Assembly (NCBI RefSeq): GCF_019317285.1 | Contig: NZ_CP079218.1 | Span: 5,394,001-5,458,000, forward strand | DNA: 64,000 nucleotides | Direction of reading: 5' to 3' | Origin: Pedobacter sp. D749 | Lineage (GTDB): Bacteria; Bacteroidota; Bacteroidia; Sphingobacteriales; Sphingobacteriaceae | Made by a program: the position numbers and the translations under genes | Shown here: positions 36,216-45,614 of the stretch, in pieces | Position numbering within the stretch: the first letter of the stretch is position 1 | Layout of the letters: each line of letters opens with the position of its first letter | The notes under the pieces: generated by a model | Told to the model about the DNA's origin: nothing | The model's database searches: none | The model's input: only the letters and a program-made list of their open reading frames with translations

Positions 36216-38144
36216 CTACCCTGCCATACTATCTGTTGTTCTTTTTATAGCAACTTTTCTTACCGCTTCAATAATTGCATTTTTATCGTAGCCACATTCT
36301 GCCCAAAGCTCCGGCTGCTCTCCGTGGTCGATAAACTTATCAGGGATTCCAAGTCTTACTACCTGTGCATTATAGTTATTGTCGGCCATAAATTCCAATA
36401 CTGCAGCACCTGCCCCTCCTGGTAATGAACCATCTTCAACAGTGATCACATTTTTGTATTTGGAAAATACCTCATTTAATAAAGCTTCATCTAATGGTTT
36501 TACAAAACGTAAATCATAATGTGCCGGATGAAAACCCTCGCTATTTAATTCTGTACATGCTTCAACAGCAAAATTACCTACGTGGCCAATCGTTAATATG
36601 GCTACGTCTTCACCATCGCAAATTTTACGTCCTTCTCCAATTTTCAACGCTTTAAAAGGTCTCTTCCAATCGGGCATTACCCCATTTCCGCGTGGGTAAC
36701 GGATTACAAAAGGCCCTATATTTTCTTGTTGAGCCGTAAACATCAGGTTACGAAGCTCTTCCTCATTCATAGGGGAAGAAATGATTAGATTTGGGATACA
36801 GCGCATATAGGCGATATCGTAAGCGCCATGGTGTGTTGCGCCATCGGCACCAGCCAGGCCAGCCCTGTCCAGACAGAAAACTACATTTAGTTTCTGGATG
36901 GCTACATCATGGATTACCTGATCGTACGCCCTTTGCATGAAACTTGAATAGATATTACAAAAAGGAACCAATCCTTGCGTGGCCAGGCCAGCGGAGAAAG
37001 TTACCGCATGTTGTTCAGCAATACCTACATCGAATGCGCGTTTTGGCATGGCTTTCATCATAATATTTAATGACGAGCCCGACGGCATTGCTGGTGTAAT
37101 GCCTACAATTTTATCGTTAGCCTCAGCCAGTTCTACCATGGTATGTCCGAAAACATCCTGATATTTTGGTGGTTGCGGCTTATCTGGAGTGCTTTTTTTG
37201 ATTTCGCCTGTAATCTTATCGAATAGACCCGGGGCATGCCATTTGGTTTGGTCTTTTTCTGCCAAAGCAAAGCCTTTTCCTTTTACTGTAATACAATGCA
37301 AAAGTTTAGGGCCTGGAATAGCAGATAAATCTTTTATGGTTTGCGCTAAACGTGTCACATCATGACCGTCAACAGGGCCAAAATACCTGAAGTTTAGAGC
37401 CTCAAATAAATTACTTTGTTTAAGTAAAGTTCCTTTGATGCTTTTTTCAATTTTTTTTACATACTTATGTGCATTGGGGCCAAGCTTAGAAAGCCCCGCC
37501 AGTACATGAGAAATGTCATCGCGAAAACGATTATAAGATTTTGAAATGGTGATGCTGGTTAAATATTCTTTAAGCGCACCCACATTCGGATCGATAGACA
37601 TACAATTGTCATTCAGGATCACCAGTACATTACTGTTTTCGATCCCTGCATGGTTTAATCCTTCAAAAGCTAAGCCAGCTGTCATGGCACCATCACCAAT
37701 AACGGCCACGTGCTGCCTATTGGTTTCGCCTTTTAATTGTGAAGCCACCGCCATCCCTAAAGCTGCGGAGATGGAAGTAGAAGAGTGGCCAACACCAAAG
37801 GTATCGTACTCACTTTCGGAAATTTTTGGAAAACCGCTAATGCCACCATATACACGGTTGGTATGGAATAAATCCCGGCGGCCAGTTAAAATCTTATGCC
37901 CATATGCCTGATGGCCCACATCCCAAACTAACTTATCGTAAGGGGTATTTAAGGCATAGTGTAAGGCTACGGTTAATTCTACCACACCTAAGCTGGCGCC
38001 AAAATGGCCACCATTAACACTAACTACATCAATAATATATTGTCGTAATTCCTGGCTTATTTGTACTAAGTCAGCTTCGCTATATTGCTTTAAATCAGCA
38101 GGATAGTTAATTTTAGATAATAGGGGGCCAGCTTTTACTTGCAT
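36216..38144 (-). CDS. dxs: 1-deoxy-D-xylulose-5-phosphate synthase
   Basis: A 642-residue thiamine-diphosphate enzyme. GHFGASLGVVELTVALHYAL and WDVGHQAYGHKILTGRRD at the start, the TPP motif GDGAMTAGLAFEGLNHAG ... NDN, YFGPVDGHD, and the transketolase segments GIAEQHAVTFSAGLA and RAGLAGADGATHHG are all present. It joins pyruvate and glyceraldehyde-3-P in the first step of the non-mevalonate isoprenoid route, which also supplies undecaprenyl carriers. The start is ATG at 38144; a longer frame to 38294 adds 50 residues unlike the family. Confidence 0.97.
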   Translation of the reverse strand: MQVKAGPLLSKINYPADLKQYSEADLVQISQELRQYIIDVVSVNGGHFGASLGVVELTVALHYALNTPYDKLVWDVGHQAYGHKILTGRRDLFHTNRVYGGISGFPKISESEYDTFGVGHSSTSISAALGMAVASQLKGETNRQHVAVIGDGAMTAGLAFEGLNHAGIENSNVLVILNDNCMSIDPNVGALKEYLTSITISKSYNRFRDDISHVLAGLSKLGPNAHKYVKKIEKSIKGTLLKQSNLFEALNFRYFGPVDGHDVTRLAQTIKDLSAIPGPKLLHCITVKGKGFALAEKDQTKWHAPGLFDKITGEIKKSTPDKPQPPKYQDVFGHTMVELAEANDKIVGITPAMPSGSSLNIMMKAMPKRAFDVGIAEQHAVTFSAGLATQGLVPFCNIYSSFMQRAYDQVIHDVAIQKLNVVFCLDRAGLAGADGATHHGAYDIAYMRCIPNLIISSPMNEEELRNLMFTAQQENIGPFVIRYPRGNGVMPDWKRPFKALKIGEGRKICDGEDVAILTIGHVGNFAVEACTELNSEGFHPAHYDLRFVKPLDEALLNEVFSKYKNVITVEDGSLPGGAGAAVLEFMADNNYNAQVVRLGIPDKFIDHGEQPELWAECGYDKNAIIEAVRKVAIKRTTDSMAG

Positions 38145-38341
38145 TCGGAATTTAGGGTAAAAAACAAGATACAAAGTAAGGTAAATTTGTTTTAATATAG
38201 AAGAGAAAAATACCAGTTTGTTGTAGCGGGTTAAGCGGCTGGGGTTTAGTTGTATAGGTATGGCGATTAGTGTTGAGCGGTTAGGGGCTGGCATTGATCA
38301 GCTAGTGATGGCTATGGAGCATTTTTGAATTCCGTTTAGCC

Positions 38342-38372
38342 TTTAAAGGCCTGAAAATTTTCATTATGTTTG
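38342..38372 (+). promoter_or_regulatory. Predicted scpA promoter
   Basis: TTTA (38342-38345), 19 bases, then TATGTTTG (38365-38372), matching the -33/-7 pattern. Only 9 bases separate it from the scpA ATG at 38382, so the transcript would have almost no leader. Confidence 0.5.
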
Positions 38373-38381
38373 TTACTCCAC

Positions 38382-39125
38382 ATGCAGGCAGAAAATTTTG
38401 AAATAAAGCTTCCGGTATTTGAAGGTCCCTTCGATTTGTTGCTGTTCTTTATTGAACGCGATGAACTTAATATACAGGATGTGGAGATTTCGAAGATCAC
38501 GAACGACTTTTTGGCTTACATTCACCAACTCCTTGCCTTAAATGTAGAAGTAGCCAGCGAATTTATTCTGGTTGCTGCCACCCTGATGCGGATTAAATCC
38601 AAAATGTTATTGCCGAGGATTGAAGTAGATGAGGTTGGGAACGAAATCAACTCGGAGCAGGACCTTATTGCACGGCTGATCGCTTATAAGCAGTTTAAAT
38701 CTGCAGCAGAAGAAATGAAGGTTTATGAAGAGGAGCGGTTAAAGCAAAACCAAAGGGGTAACATTGGCTATGATCTTACATTGGCTGCCGCCTCTTCTAC
38801 AAATCAGGATGAGCTTTTATCACTGGATCTGTATAAGCTGTTAACCGTTTATCACCGGACCATGCAGAAGTATGAGCTGCGAAGTGAAGAAGTTAAACAT
38901 ACTGTAGTCCAATATCCCTATACCATCGAACAGCAAAAACACTTTATTGCCAACTTGCTCGATATCAATAAACAGATCGATTTTGCCCTCGTGCTTAAAA
39001 ACTCAGAAAATAAAGTGCATTTTGTTTATAATTTCCTGGCTATTTTAGAGATGTTGCAGCAACAAGTTGTAGAGATAACCATTGGGAGCGGCTTTAACAA
39101 CTTTAATGTGAAAGCATTATCCTAA
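38382..39125 (+). CDS. scpA: Segregation and condensation protein A
   Basis: A 247-residue kleisin. The N-terminal helix motif FEIKLPVFEGPFDLLLFFIE is the ScpA signature, followed by ATLMRIKSKMLLPR and EQDLIARLIAYKQFK. ScpA bridges the SMC ATPase heads with ScpB for chromosome segregation. ATG 38382 is chosen over the TTG at 38370, which overlaps the predicted -7 element. scpB and smc are not in the window. Confidence 0.93.
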   Translation: MQAENFEIKLPVFEGPFDLLLFFIERDELNIQDVEISKITNDFLAYIHQLLALNVEVASEFILVAATLMRIKSKMLLPRIEVDEVGNEINSEQDLIARLIAYKQFKSAAEEMKVYEEERLKQNQRGNIGYDLTLAAASSTNQDELLSLDLYKLLTVYHRTMQKYELRSEEVKHTVVQYPYTIEQQKHFIANLLDINKQIDFALVLKNSENKVHFVYNFLAILEMLQQQVVEITIGSGFNNFNVKALS

Positions 39126-39152
39126 TACGGCCAAAATTAAATTTGAAATCCT

Positions 39153-39160
39153 TACTTTTG
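39153..39160 (+). promoter_or_regulatory. glyA -7 element
   Basis: TACTTTTG fits TAnnTTTG and lies 27 bases before the glyA ATG at 39188. No good -33 element is seen at 19 bases upstream. Confidence 0.4.
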
Positions 39161-39187
39161 CACAAAAAATACAAACCTAAATATACA

Positions 39188-40459
39188 ATGACACGCGACA
39201 ACCAAATTTTTGAACTTATCGATAAAGAATTAAACCGCCAGGAGCATGGTTTAGAGCTTATTGCATCAGAAAATTTTGTAAGCAAGCAGGTAATGGAAGC
39301 TGCCGGATCGGTACTGACCAATAAATATGCCGAAGGCTTACCTGGAAAACGTTACTATGGCGGTTGCCAGGTGGTAGATGTGATAGAGCAGATTGCTATT
39401 GATAGGGCAAAAGAATTGTTCGGCGCGGCTTGGGTAAACGTTCAGCCACATTCTGGAGCACAGGCTAATGCAGCGGTAATGCTGGCTATTTTGCAACCAG
39501 GTGATAAAATATTAGGATTTGACCTTTCTCATGGCGGTCACTTAACACATGGTTCGCCTGTTAACTTTTCGGGTAAATTATATCAACCTTTCTTTTATGG
39601 GGTAGAAAAAGAAACCGGATTAATTGATTATAAAAAATTAGAAGAGGTTGCTTTAGCTGAAAAACCAAAACTGATTATCTGCGGTGCCTCTGCCTATTCA
39701 CGTGAGTGGGATTATGCTTTTATCCGTGCAGTAGCTGATAAAATTGGTGCTTTGGTTTTAGCTGACATTTCTCACCCTGCAGGTTTAATAGCAAAAGGAT
39801 TGTTAGCCAACCCTCTTCCACATTGCCATATTGTAACCACTACAACTCACAAAACTTTACGTGGTCCACGTGGCGGTATGATTATGATGGGACAGGATTT
39901 CGAAAACCCATGGGGATTGAAAACGCCAAAAGGCGAAATCCGTTTAATGAGTAACCTGCTCGATATGGCGGTTTTTCCTGGTACACAGGGCGGTCCGTTA
40001 GAGCATATTATTGCAGCTAAAGCAATTGCCTTTGGTGAAGCTTTAAGCGAGGAGTACGGAACATACATTAAGCAGGTAGCTGCTAATGCACAGGCAATGG
40101 CTAAAGCATTTGTAGCTAAAGGATATGGCATTATTTCTGGCGGTACGGACAACCATTTGATGTTAATTGATTTGCGCAATAAAAACATCACCGGTAAAGT
40201 AGCCGAAAATGCTTTAGAGAAAGCAGAAATCACCGTGAATAAAAACATGGTACCTTTTGATGATAAGTCACCATTTGTAACTTCTGGTATCCGTGTGGGG
40301 ACTGCCGCTATTACTACCCGTGGTTTACAAGAAACCGAAATGGAACAGATTGTTGAATTAATCGATAGGGTTTTAACCAATCCGGAAGATGAAGCTAACC
40401 TAAATACCGTAAAAGCTGAAGTGATTAAATTGGTGAGTGCATTTCCACTTTATAAATAG
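39188..40459 (+). CDS. glyA: Serine hydroxymethyltransferase
   Basis: A 423-residue PLP enzyme: ELIASENFVSKQVMEAAGSV, YGGCQVVDVIE, NVQPHSGAQANAAV, ADISHPAGLIAKG, and the PLP-binding lysine K222 in TTTTHKTLRGPRGG. It converts serine and tetrahydrofolate to glycine and methylene-tetrahydrofolate in the cytoplasm. ATG 39188 starts right before the conserved region; an in-frame TTG at 39143 lies upstream of the -7 element and is rejected. Confidence 0.97.
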   Translation: MTRDNQIFELIDKELNRQEHGLELIASENFVSKQVMEAAGSVLTNKYAEGLPGKRYYGGCQVVDVIEQIAIDRAKELFGAAWVNVQPHSGAQANAAVMLAILQPGDKILGFDLSHGGHLTHGSPVNFSGKLYQPFFYGVEKETGLIDYKKLEEVALAEKPKLIICGASAYSREWDYAFIRAVADKIGALVLADISHPAGLIAKGLLANPLPHCHIVTTTTHKTLRGPRGGMIMMGQDFENPWGLKTPKGEIRLMSNLLDMAVFPGTQGGPLEHIIAAKAIAFGEALSEEYGTYIKQVAANAQAMAKAFVAKGYGIISGGTDNHLMLIDLRNKNITGKVAENALEKAEITVNKNMVPFDDKSPFVTSGIRVGTAAITTRGLQETEMEQIVELIDRVLTNPEDEANLNTVKAEVIKLVSAFPLYK

Positions 40460-40490
40460 GACAGGTAATTCGATTTAGTGATGATATATT

Positions 40491-40522
40491 AAAAGCAGTT
40501 ACATTAATTTGTAGCTGCTTTT
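40491..40522 (+). terminator. glyA terminator
   Basis: A 13-bp stem AAAAGCAGTTACA (40491-40503) with TGTAGCTGCTTTT (40510-40522), loop TTAATT, one G-U pair, followed by TT. The loop and right arm are identical to those of the glmS terminator at 42470. Confidence 0.85.
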
Positions 40523-40556
40523 TTGATTAAATAAAAAGATCTTTAGCGCTTAATGC

Positions 40557-40586
40557 TTTAAAACAAACGTTTGTTTTATATATTTA
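40557..40586 (+). promoter_or_regulatory. glmS promoter with embedded palindromic operator candidate
   Basis: TTTA (40557-40560) and TATATTTA (40579-40586, one mismatch from TAnnTTTG) are 18 bases apart. The perfect 18-bp palindrome AAAACAAACGTTTGTTTT (40560-40577) fills the space between them. Its central CG is like LacI-type operators. It sits 32 bases before the glmS ATG. Confidence 0.45.
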
Positions 40587-40609
40587 CCCAAATTAATTAG
40601 ATGTAAATT

Positions 40610-42448
40610 ATGTGTGGAATAGTGGGCTATATTGGCTATAGAGAAGCCTGGCCAATTGTACTTAAAGGCCTAAAAAGATTAGAATACCGTGGTTATGATA
40701 GTGCGGGGATCGCATTAATGAATGAAAGTGGAGAGCATATTTATAAAAAAGCGGGTAAGGTAGCCGTTTTAGAAGAGTTTGCTAAAGATCAGGATAAGTC
40801 TGGAACTATTGGTATGGGCCATACCCGTTGGGCAACCCATGGTGTCCCGTCTGACCGTAACTCCCATCCGCATACTTCAAACAATGGTAAGCTGTCAATT
40901 ATACACAATGGAATTATAGAAAACTATGCTACTTTAAAAGAAGAGTTAGTTAGCCGCGGGCACGAATTTAAAAGCGATACTGATACGGAGGTACTGATTC
41001 ACCTTATAGAAGAAATCCAGGGAATTGAAAATATAGATCTTTTGGAAGCCGTTCGTTTGGCTTTGAAGGAAGTGATTGGCGCCTACGCCATCGTAATTAT
41101 GGATCAGGATCACCCTGATCGTTTAATTGCGGCCAGAAAAGGCAGCCCGATGGTAATTGGTGTGGGCCAGGGAGAATACTTTATTGCTTCTGATGCTACA
41201 CCGATTATTGAATACACCAAAAACGTAATCTATCTGAATGATAATGAAATTGCGCTGATCACCAAAGATGATCTTTTAGTTAAAAGATTGGATAATGTGG
41301 TACAAACGCCATTAATCCAGGAGCTGCAGTTAAAGTTAGAAATGCTGGAGAAAGGTGGTTTCGATCACTTTATGCTCAAGGAAATTTATGAGCAGCCCCG
41401 TTCGATTAAAGATTGTATGCGTGGTCGTATTTATCCTGAAGAAGGGAAAGTTCAGCTTGGTGGAATCAAAGAATTTGCAGAGAAATTAAAAAATATAGAT
41501 CGTATCATCATTGTAGCCTGTGGAACATCGTGGCATGCAGGTTTGGTTGGGGAATACCTGATTGAAGAATATGCCCGTATTCCTGTTGAAGTTGAATATG
41601 CTTCAGAATTCAGGTATAGAAATCCGATAATTACTGAAAAAGATGTGGTAATTGCCATTTCGCAGTCTGGAGAAACAGCCGATACCATGGCGGCTATAGA
41701 GATGGCTAAAGAACGTGGGGCAACTATTTTCGGAATTTGTAACGTTGCGGGTGCCTCCATTCCACGTTTAACGCATGCGGGTGTTTACACTCACGCTGGT
41801 CCTGAAATCGGAGTCGCTTCTACAAAGGCATTTACTGCACAGGTAACGGTTTTAACTTTGATGGCCTTTTATATGGCACAACAAAAAGGAACCATTACTA
41901 CTTCAAAGCTAATCGAACTTTTAACCGAGCTTGATAATATTCCTGATAAAATCCAGATTGCTTTAGAATCGAACGACCTGATTAAAGAAGTAGCAGAAAA
42001 GATTAAAGATTCTACCAACTGTTTATTTTTAGGTAGAGGAAGTGGTTTCCCTGTAGCTTTAGAAGGTGCGTTAAAACTTAAAGAGATTTCCTATATCCAT
42101 GCAGAAGGATATCCTGCTGCAGAGATGAAACATGGTCCTATCGCCTTAATTGATGAAGAAATGCCGGTGGTTTTTATTGCTACGCAGAATTCATCATACG
42201 AAAAAGTGATCAGCAATATACAGGAAGTAAAAGCTAGAAAAGGGAAAGTAATTGCGATTGTAACCCAGGGCGATACCGAGGTGAAAAAAATGGCCGATTA
42301 TTGTATTGAAATTCCTGATGCCAATGAAGCCTTTTTACCGCTAATAGCAACCATTCCGCTTCAGTTATTATCGTATCACATTGCGGTAATGCGTGGTTGT
42401 AATGTAGACCAGCCAAGAAATCTGGCCAAATCAGTAACTGTAGAATAA
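40610..42448 (+). CDS. glmS: Glutamine-fructose-6-phosphate aminotransferase (isomerising)
   Basis: A 612-residue enzyme. The N-terminal glutaminase domain begins MCGIVGYIGYREAW with catalytic Cys2 and has MGHTRWATHG and HNGIIENYATLK; two SIS domains follow (ACGTSWHAGLVGEYLIEE, ISQSGETADTMAAI, LGRGSGFPVALEGALKLKEI), ending in the conserved QPRNLAKSVTVE. It makes glucosamine-6-P, the first step to UDP-GlcNAc for peptidoglycan, LPS and the HexNAc units of the neighbouring polysaccharide locus. Confidence 0.97.
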   Translation: MCGIVGYIGYREAWPIVLKGLKRLEYRGYDSAGIALMNESGEHIYKKAGKVAVLEEFAKDQDKSGTIGMGHTRWATHGVPSDRNSHPHTSNNGKLSIIHNGIIENYATLKEELVSRGHEFKSDTDTEVLIHLIEEIQGIENIDLLEAVRLALKEVIGAYAIVIMDQDHPDRLIAARKGSPMVIGVGQGEYFIASDATPIIEYTKNVIYLNDNEIALITKDDLLVKRLDNVVQTPLIQELQLKLEMLEKGGFDHFMLKEIYEQPRSIKDCMRGRIYPEEGKVQLGGIKEFAEKLKNIDRIIIVACGTSWHAGLVGEYLIEEYARIPVEVEYASEFRYRNPIITEKDVVIAISQSGETADTMAAIEMAKERGATIFGICNVAGASIPRLTHAGVYTHAGPEIGVASTKAFTAQVTVLTLMAFYMAQQKGTITTSKLIELLTELDNIPDKIQIALESNDLIKEVAEKIKDSTNCLFLGRGSGFPVALEGALKLKEISYIHAEGYPAAEMKHGPIALIDEEMPVVFIATQNSSYEKVISNIQEVKARKGKVIAIVTQGDTEVKKMADYCIEIPDANEAFLPLIATIPLQLLSYHIAVMRGCNVDQPRNLAKSVTVE

Positions 42449-42469
42449 TTTACAACACGACAAACAGAT

Positions 42470-42499
42470 AAAGCAGCTGCATTAATTTGTAGCTGCTTT
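42470..42499 (+). terminator. glmS terminator
   Basis: A 12-bp stem AAAGCAGCTGCA (42470-42481) with TGTAGCTGCTTT (42488-42499), loop TTAATT, followed by TTTT. Nearly the same sequence as the glyA terminator about 2 kb upstream. Confidence 0.85.
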
Positions 42500-42742
42500 T
42501 TTGATATAATAGGGTTTAAGCAAGCCTTTGTTAACTAAGCCCGATTGAACGGATGCCGTTTTGAACCGTATATTTTTTTATATTGATAAATTAAAACGGC
42601 AGGAGGAAAAGCGGGACCGCAGGCTGCCATTTTGCAACAACGCTAACTTTCAAAAAAAATAAATAATTGTCAGGGATAGAGGCGACAGGCAAAAATGACC
42701 TGAAAGAATGGAGTGGTAATCTTAAAATCTTATTAAAAAGTA
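42500..42742. other. Gene-free spacer downstream of glmS
   Basis: No ORF is convincing. It contains an 8-bp inverted repeat GCCGTTTT / AAAACGGC (42555-42562 and 42593-42600) around an AT-rich loop. Nothing else recognised. Confidence 0.5.
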
Positions 42743-42778
42743 AAGGGCCGATATTCTTTAGAAGAAATATCGACCCTT
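42743..42778 (-). terminator. Terminator for the minus-strand lipoprotein gene
   Basis: Arms 42743-42755 (AAGGGCCGATATT) and 42766-42778 pair over 13 bp with one mismatch; read on the minus strand the hairpin is followed by ACTTTTT. It lies 76 bases after the stop of the gene at 42855-44228. Confidence 0.7.
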
Positions 42779-42854
42779 ACCATCTAAATTAACGCTCTCA
42801 TATGTATAAACGAGATTTCCAGACGATTTGTTTTTGAAAAACTAAAAAAAGTTG

Positions 42855-44228
42855 TTATTTTTCGTAACTACCTAAGGTTGAGGGAGAAATTCTTGTATTG
42901 CCTTTTATGTCTTTATTAAGATAACCGGTAAAATAAGGATCGGTATTCAAATCAGCGCCTTTTTTTCTGGCTAAGCTGTTTGCCGAGAGCTCAAAATTTT
43001 CCATTTCCTGGTTAATGAATAATGGATCAATATTTAAAATATTGCCGTTAATGTTATAAGTGCTGTTGGTACATCGGATTAAATTACTCCAAAAATTGAG
43101 TTGCACCATTGCAGAACTTTTCTTTTGGATATCGAGTTCATTAGTTAAACTTCCCCAAATGATGTTGTTAGTTAAATCGATTTGAAGTTTATTGTAAGCA
43201 TTTACGGATAAATAATCTGAAAAGCTCAATGAGGCAGTTTTACGCGGAAAATTTATGTTGTAACCAATAAAGGTATTCTGTTTCAAATTATAATTCCCTC
43301 CCCCAACTCCATATATCAAATAATTACCGCAGTTATACATCACATTATTAAACGCGAGTAGTTCTGAGTGGTAGCCAATATAAGCTGCCACCTGCATGTT
43401 TTTGATAATGCTATTGCTTAAAATTAATTTGGGATTATTGTTAACAGATAAAGAATCGGAGGTAATGCCAACAGATGCATTTTTAATGATCGCATTTTTA
43501 ATCAGTCCATATCCGGTGCGTTTTAAGAAAATTCCTTTCCATTGCCCGGGCTCATCGCTATAAATTCGTTCAAGCCTATCGCTACAAAATAGTACAGGCT
43601 CAGTAAAGTCGCCATTAACGATCAGATTTCCTTCTATGTTTAAATTGGCATCCTTATGGAAATAAATTTTAGTTCCAGGCTGGATGGTTAATGAAGCGCC
43701 ACTCTTAACGGTTAATGATCCATTGATAATATAGGGTAGAGCTTTTGTCCAGATGGTATTCACATTAACTGTAGATTCATTAATAAATACAGCATTTTGT
43801 CCATAAGCTATAAGCTGAATTACCTGTTTATTCCCATTTGTATTTAATAGAATAGAATCTTGAACCAGAAAGGGTAGATTAGTTGAATTTGGATTGATCG
43901 AAACCTTGACAAAAAGATTTATAGAATCCTGGCCGTTTATGATGAGATCATTTTTACGCTGCGTTTGCTCTCCATTAATATTGATGCTGAAAGCTGAAGT
44001 ATTCCCACCTGATAATCTGATTTCGGATACTTTAACCGCATCATTATTTTTATTTACAATTTTTATTCTTCTGGTTGTTGAGCCCACCGAAGTAAAAATG
44101 GTATCAAATAATAGTTCTTTATCAGAGATATTGAGTTTAGCATTTGGATCTGTGGTAATACGCTCTCCTTTCCGGCAAGCTAAACCAAAGAATGAAATTA
44201 AAAGCACTAAACCAATATTTAAACGCAT
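42855..44228 (-). CDS. Secreted lipoprotein with parallel beta-helix repeats
   Basis: A 457-residue protein with a lipoprotein signal peptide (NIGLVLLISFFGLAC, Cys at about 18). An N-terminal immunoglobulin-like region (LLFDTIFTSVGSTTRRIKIV) resembles the adhesin/choice-of-anchor type. From about residue 165 come beta-helix-like repeats (NGSLTVKSGASLTIQPGTKI, NLNIEGNLIVNGDF, LIKNAIIKNASVGI, LILSNSIIKNMQVA). Similar Bacteroidota proteins have no established function. It is transcribed toward glmS and 60 bases downstream of a ComF-like gene. Confidence 0.75.
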   Translation of the reverse strand: MRLNIGLVLLISFFGLACRKGERITTDPNAKLNISDKELLFDTIFTSVGSTTRRIKIVNKNNDAVKVSEIRLSGGNTSAFSININGEQTQRKNDLIINGQDSINLFVKVSINPNSTNLPFLVQDSILLNTNGNKQVIQLIAYGQNAVFINESTVNVNTIWTKALPYIINGSLTVKSGASLTIQPGTKIYFHKDANLNIEGNLIVNGDFTEPVLFCSDRLERIYSDEPGQWKGIFLKRTGYGLIKNAIIKNASVGITSDSLSVNNNPKLILSNSIIKNMQVAAYIGYHSELLAFNNVMYNCGNYLIYGVGGGNYNLKQNTFIGYNINFPRKTASLSFSDYLSVNAYNKLQIDLTNNIIWGSLTNELDIQKKSSAMVQLNFWSNLIRCTNSTYNINGNILNIDPLFINQEMENFELSANSLARKKGADLNTDPYFTGYLNKDIKGNTRISPSTLGSYEK

Positions 44229-44288
44229 AAATCAAACTTAGAAAAATGTTTGGCTACTTGCAATAGCACTTAAACCGTATAGTGGTAA

Positions 44289-44987
44289 TTATTCTGCGAA
44301 GGCAAGTGCTGCTATGCTCACTTTTATTGCTCCTATAGCCAAGAGTGAATTGGCGCAGGCCTCAAGCGTTGCCCCAGTGGTAATTACATCGTCAACCAGT
44401 AGAATATGTTTGCCGATGATATCTTCAGGAGAATTTACCTTAAACACATCTCTCATGTTTTCGTAACGGTTATACCTGCTTTTTTTAGTTTGGCTCTCGG
44501 TAGCATTATTCCGGATCAGGTGATCTTCGCTAATGCCGATCCCCATCTGCGCCGCAATTCCTTCTGCAATAAAGGTACTTTGGTTATATCCCCTGCTCTT
44601 ATATTTTTTGCGATGTAAAGGAACTGGAATAACCAGATCAATATCCTGGTAAAGCGTTGCGGTTTTTAACCTTTCTCCCAGCATATTGCCTAATAACACA
44701 CCAACATCTGTTCTGCCGTTATATTTTAAGTTGTGTATTAAGTTTTGAACTTTCGCTCCTTTTCTAAAATATAACATGGCCATTGCAGCGTTAAGTGGTA
44801 AGCGGCCCCATAGCTGCTTGGCAACCCTATTATCAGCATATTGATGATAGTCGGTAAAAGGGAGGTCGTATAAGCATTTTAAACAAATCAGGTTTTCATG
44901 GCGAAGCAAAGCAGTGCCGCATGCATTGCATAAATTTGGAAATAGTAGTCCAAATAAATCAGAAGTCCATTGTTTAACCAGAAGCAT
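44289..44987 (-). CDS. ComF-family phosphoribosyltransferase-like protein
   Basis: A 232-residue protein. Two CxxC pairs near the N terminus (LCNACG and CLKCLYD) form a likely zinc site, followed by LVIPVPLHRKKYKSRGYNQS and the PRPP-binding loop ILLVDDVITTGATLEACANS. ComF proteins take part in DNA uptake/processing in competent bacteria, but most members, including those of Bacteroidota, are untested. Probably transcribed with the lipoprotein gene downstream. Confidence 0.88.
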   Translation of the reverse strand: MLLVKQWTSDLFGLLFPNLCNACGTALLRHENLICLKCLYDLPFTDYHQYADNRVAKQLWGRLPLNAAMAMLYFRKGAKVQNLIHNLKYNGRTDVGVLLGNMLGERLKTATLYQDIDLVIPVPLHRKKYKSRGYNQSTFIAEGIAAQMGIGISEDHLIRNNATESQTKKSRYNRYENMRDVFKVNSPEDIIGKHILLVDDVITTGATLEACANSLLAIGAIKVSIAALAFAE

Positions 44988-45376
44988 CTAACTAATTTAT
45001 AAAATATTTACGAGGAATACTATGTTTTTAAGGCTAGGGTGAAATATAGTTAAATGGTTTTTTTTCAGCAAAGCAGTTGTTGTGCTATTATATAAGTGCG
45101 TTCCCGCTTTCCGTTTATAGTGCCGGCGTGAAGCCGGCAGCTACCACTTCAATCGGGTTTAGGTGGCGGAGGGCAGGGGTAACTTACGAAGTTTCTAATG
45201 GCAGGGTGCAGGGAAATCGTAAGTTTTTAGGTCAAACCTCGCAGGTTTTTAAAACCTGCGAGGTTTATAAGGAGGTGTAAACACCCGATTTACCAAAAAG
45301 TTTTGTCTGAGGAAAAACTTTTTCCTGCTGAAAACCATCAACTTAGGTCAAAACCTGTGTTATTCCATAAAAAACC
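44988..45376. other. Repeat-rich gene-free region before the rRNA promoters
   Basis: Short ORFs here do not look real. Repeats seen: GCCGGC hairpin near 45122-45139, a 9-bp inverted repeat AACTTACGA (45181-45189) / TCGTAAGTT (45217-45225), and the 16-bp palindrome at 45234-45266 listed separately. Confidence 0.5.
45234..45266. repeat. Perfect 16-bp palindromic intergenic repeat
   Basis: AAACCTCGCAGGTTTT (45234-45249), one T, then the exact complement (45251-45266). Palindromes with the AACCTCGCAGGTT core are widespread between genes in Bacteroidota, as I recall. It could also act as a hairpin, but no U-tract follows directly. Confidence 0.75.
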
Positions 45377-45407
45377 TTTGGCGTTGTACATAATTTTCCT
45401 ACTTTTG
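45377..45407 (+). promoter_or_regulatory. rRNA promoter P1
   Basis: TTTG (45377-45380), 19 bases, TACTTTTG (45400-45407), followed by GCATCCCGCTTCGG. A full match to the Bacteroidota -33/-7 consensus. Confidence 0.75.
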
Positions 45408-45489
45408 CATCCCGCTTCGGAGGAAGAGGTTAATAAAATGAAAAGGTGGTATAGAGATACAGAGAGCAGTATTTATTTTAAAATAAATA

Positions 45490-45519
45490 TTGCGCAAGAG
45501 AAAAAGATTGCTACCTTTG
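45490..45519 (+). promoter_or_regulatory. rRNA promoter P2
   Basis: TTG (45490-45492), 19 bases, TACCTTTG (45512-45519), followed by GCAGCCCGGTTCGG, similar to the start region of P1. Confidence 0.75.
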
Positions 45520-45614
45520 CAGCCCGGTTCGGAAGAACGGGGAGCCAGTTAAACCTGGCATATTGAAATAAGGGTAAAGAGAAAAAGAAGGCTGAAAAAA
45601 TAAAATTTATTTTA

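Noticed and set aside
37546..37911. 121-codon antisense frame in dxs
   Set aside because: Shadow of the thiamine-binding region of dxs.
39847..40380. 177-codon open frame antisense to glyA
   Set aside because: It lies wholly opposite a strongly conserved gene and has no recognisable domain; shadow frame.
45077..45566. Two short + strand frames before the 16S gene
   Set aside because: They overlap palindromic repeats and the tandem rRNA promoters, and their translations are not protein-like.
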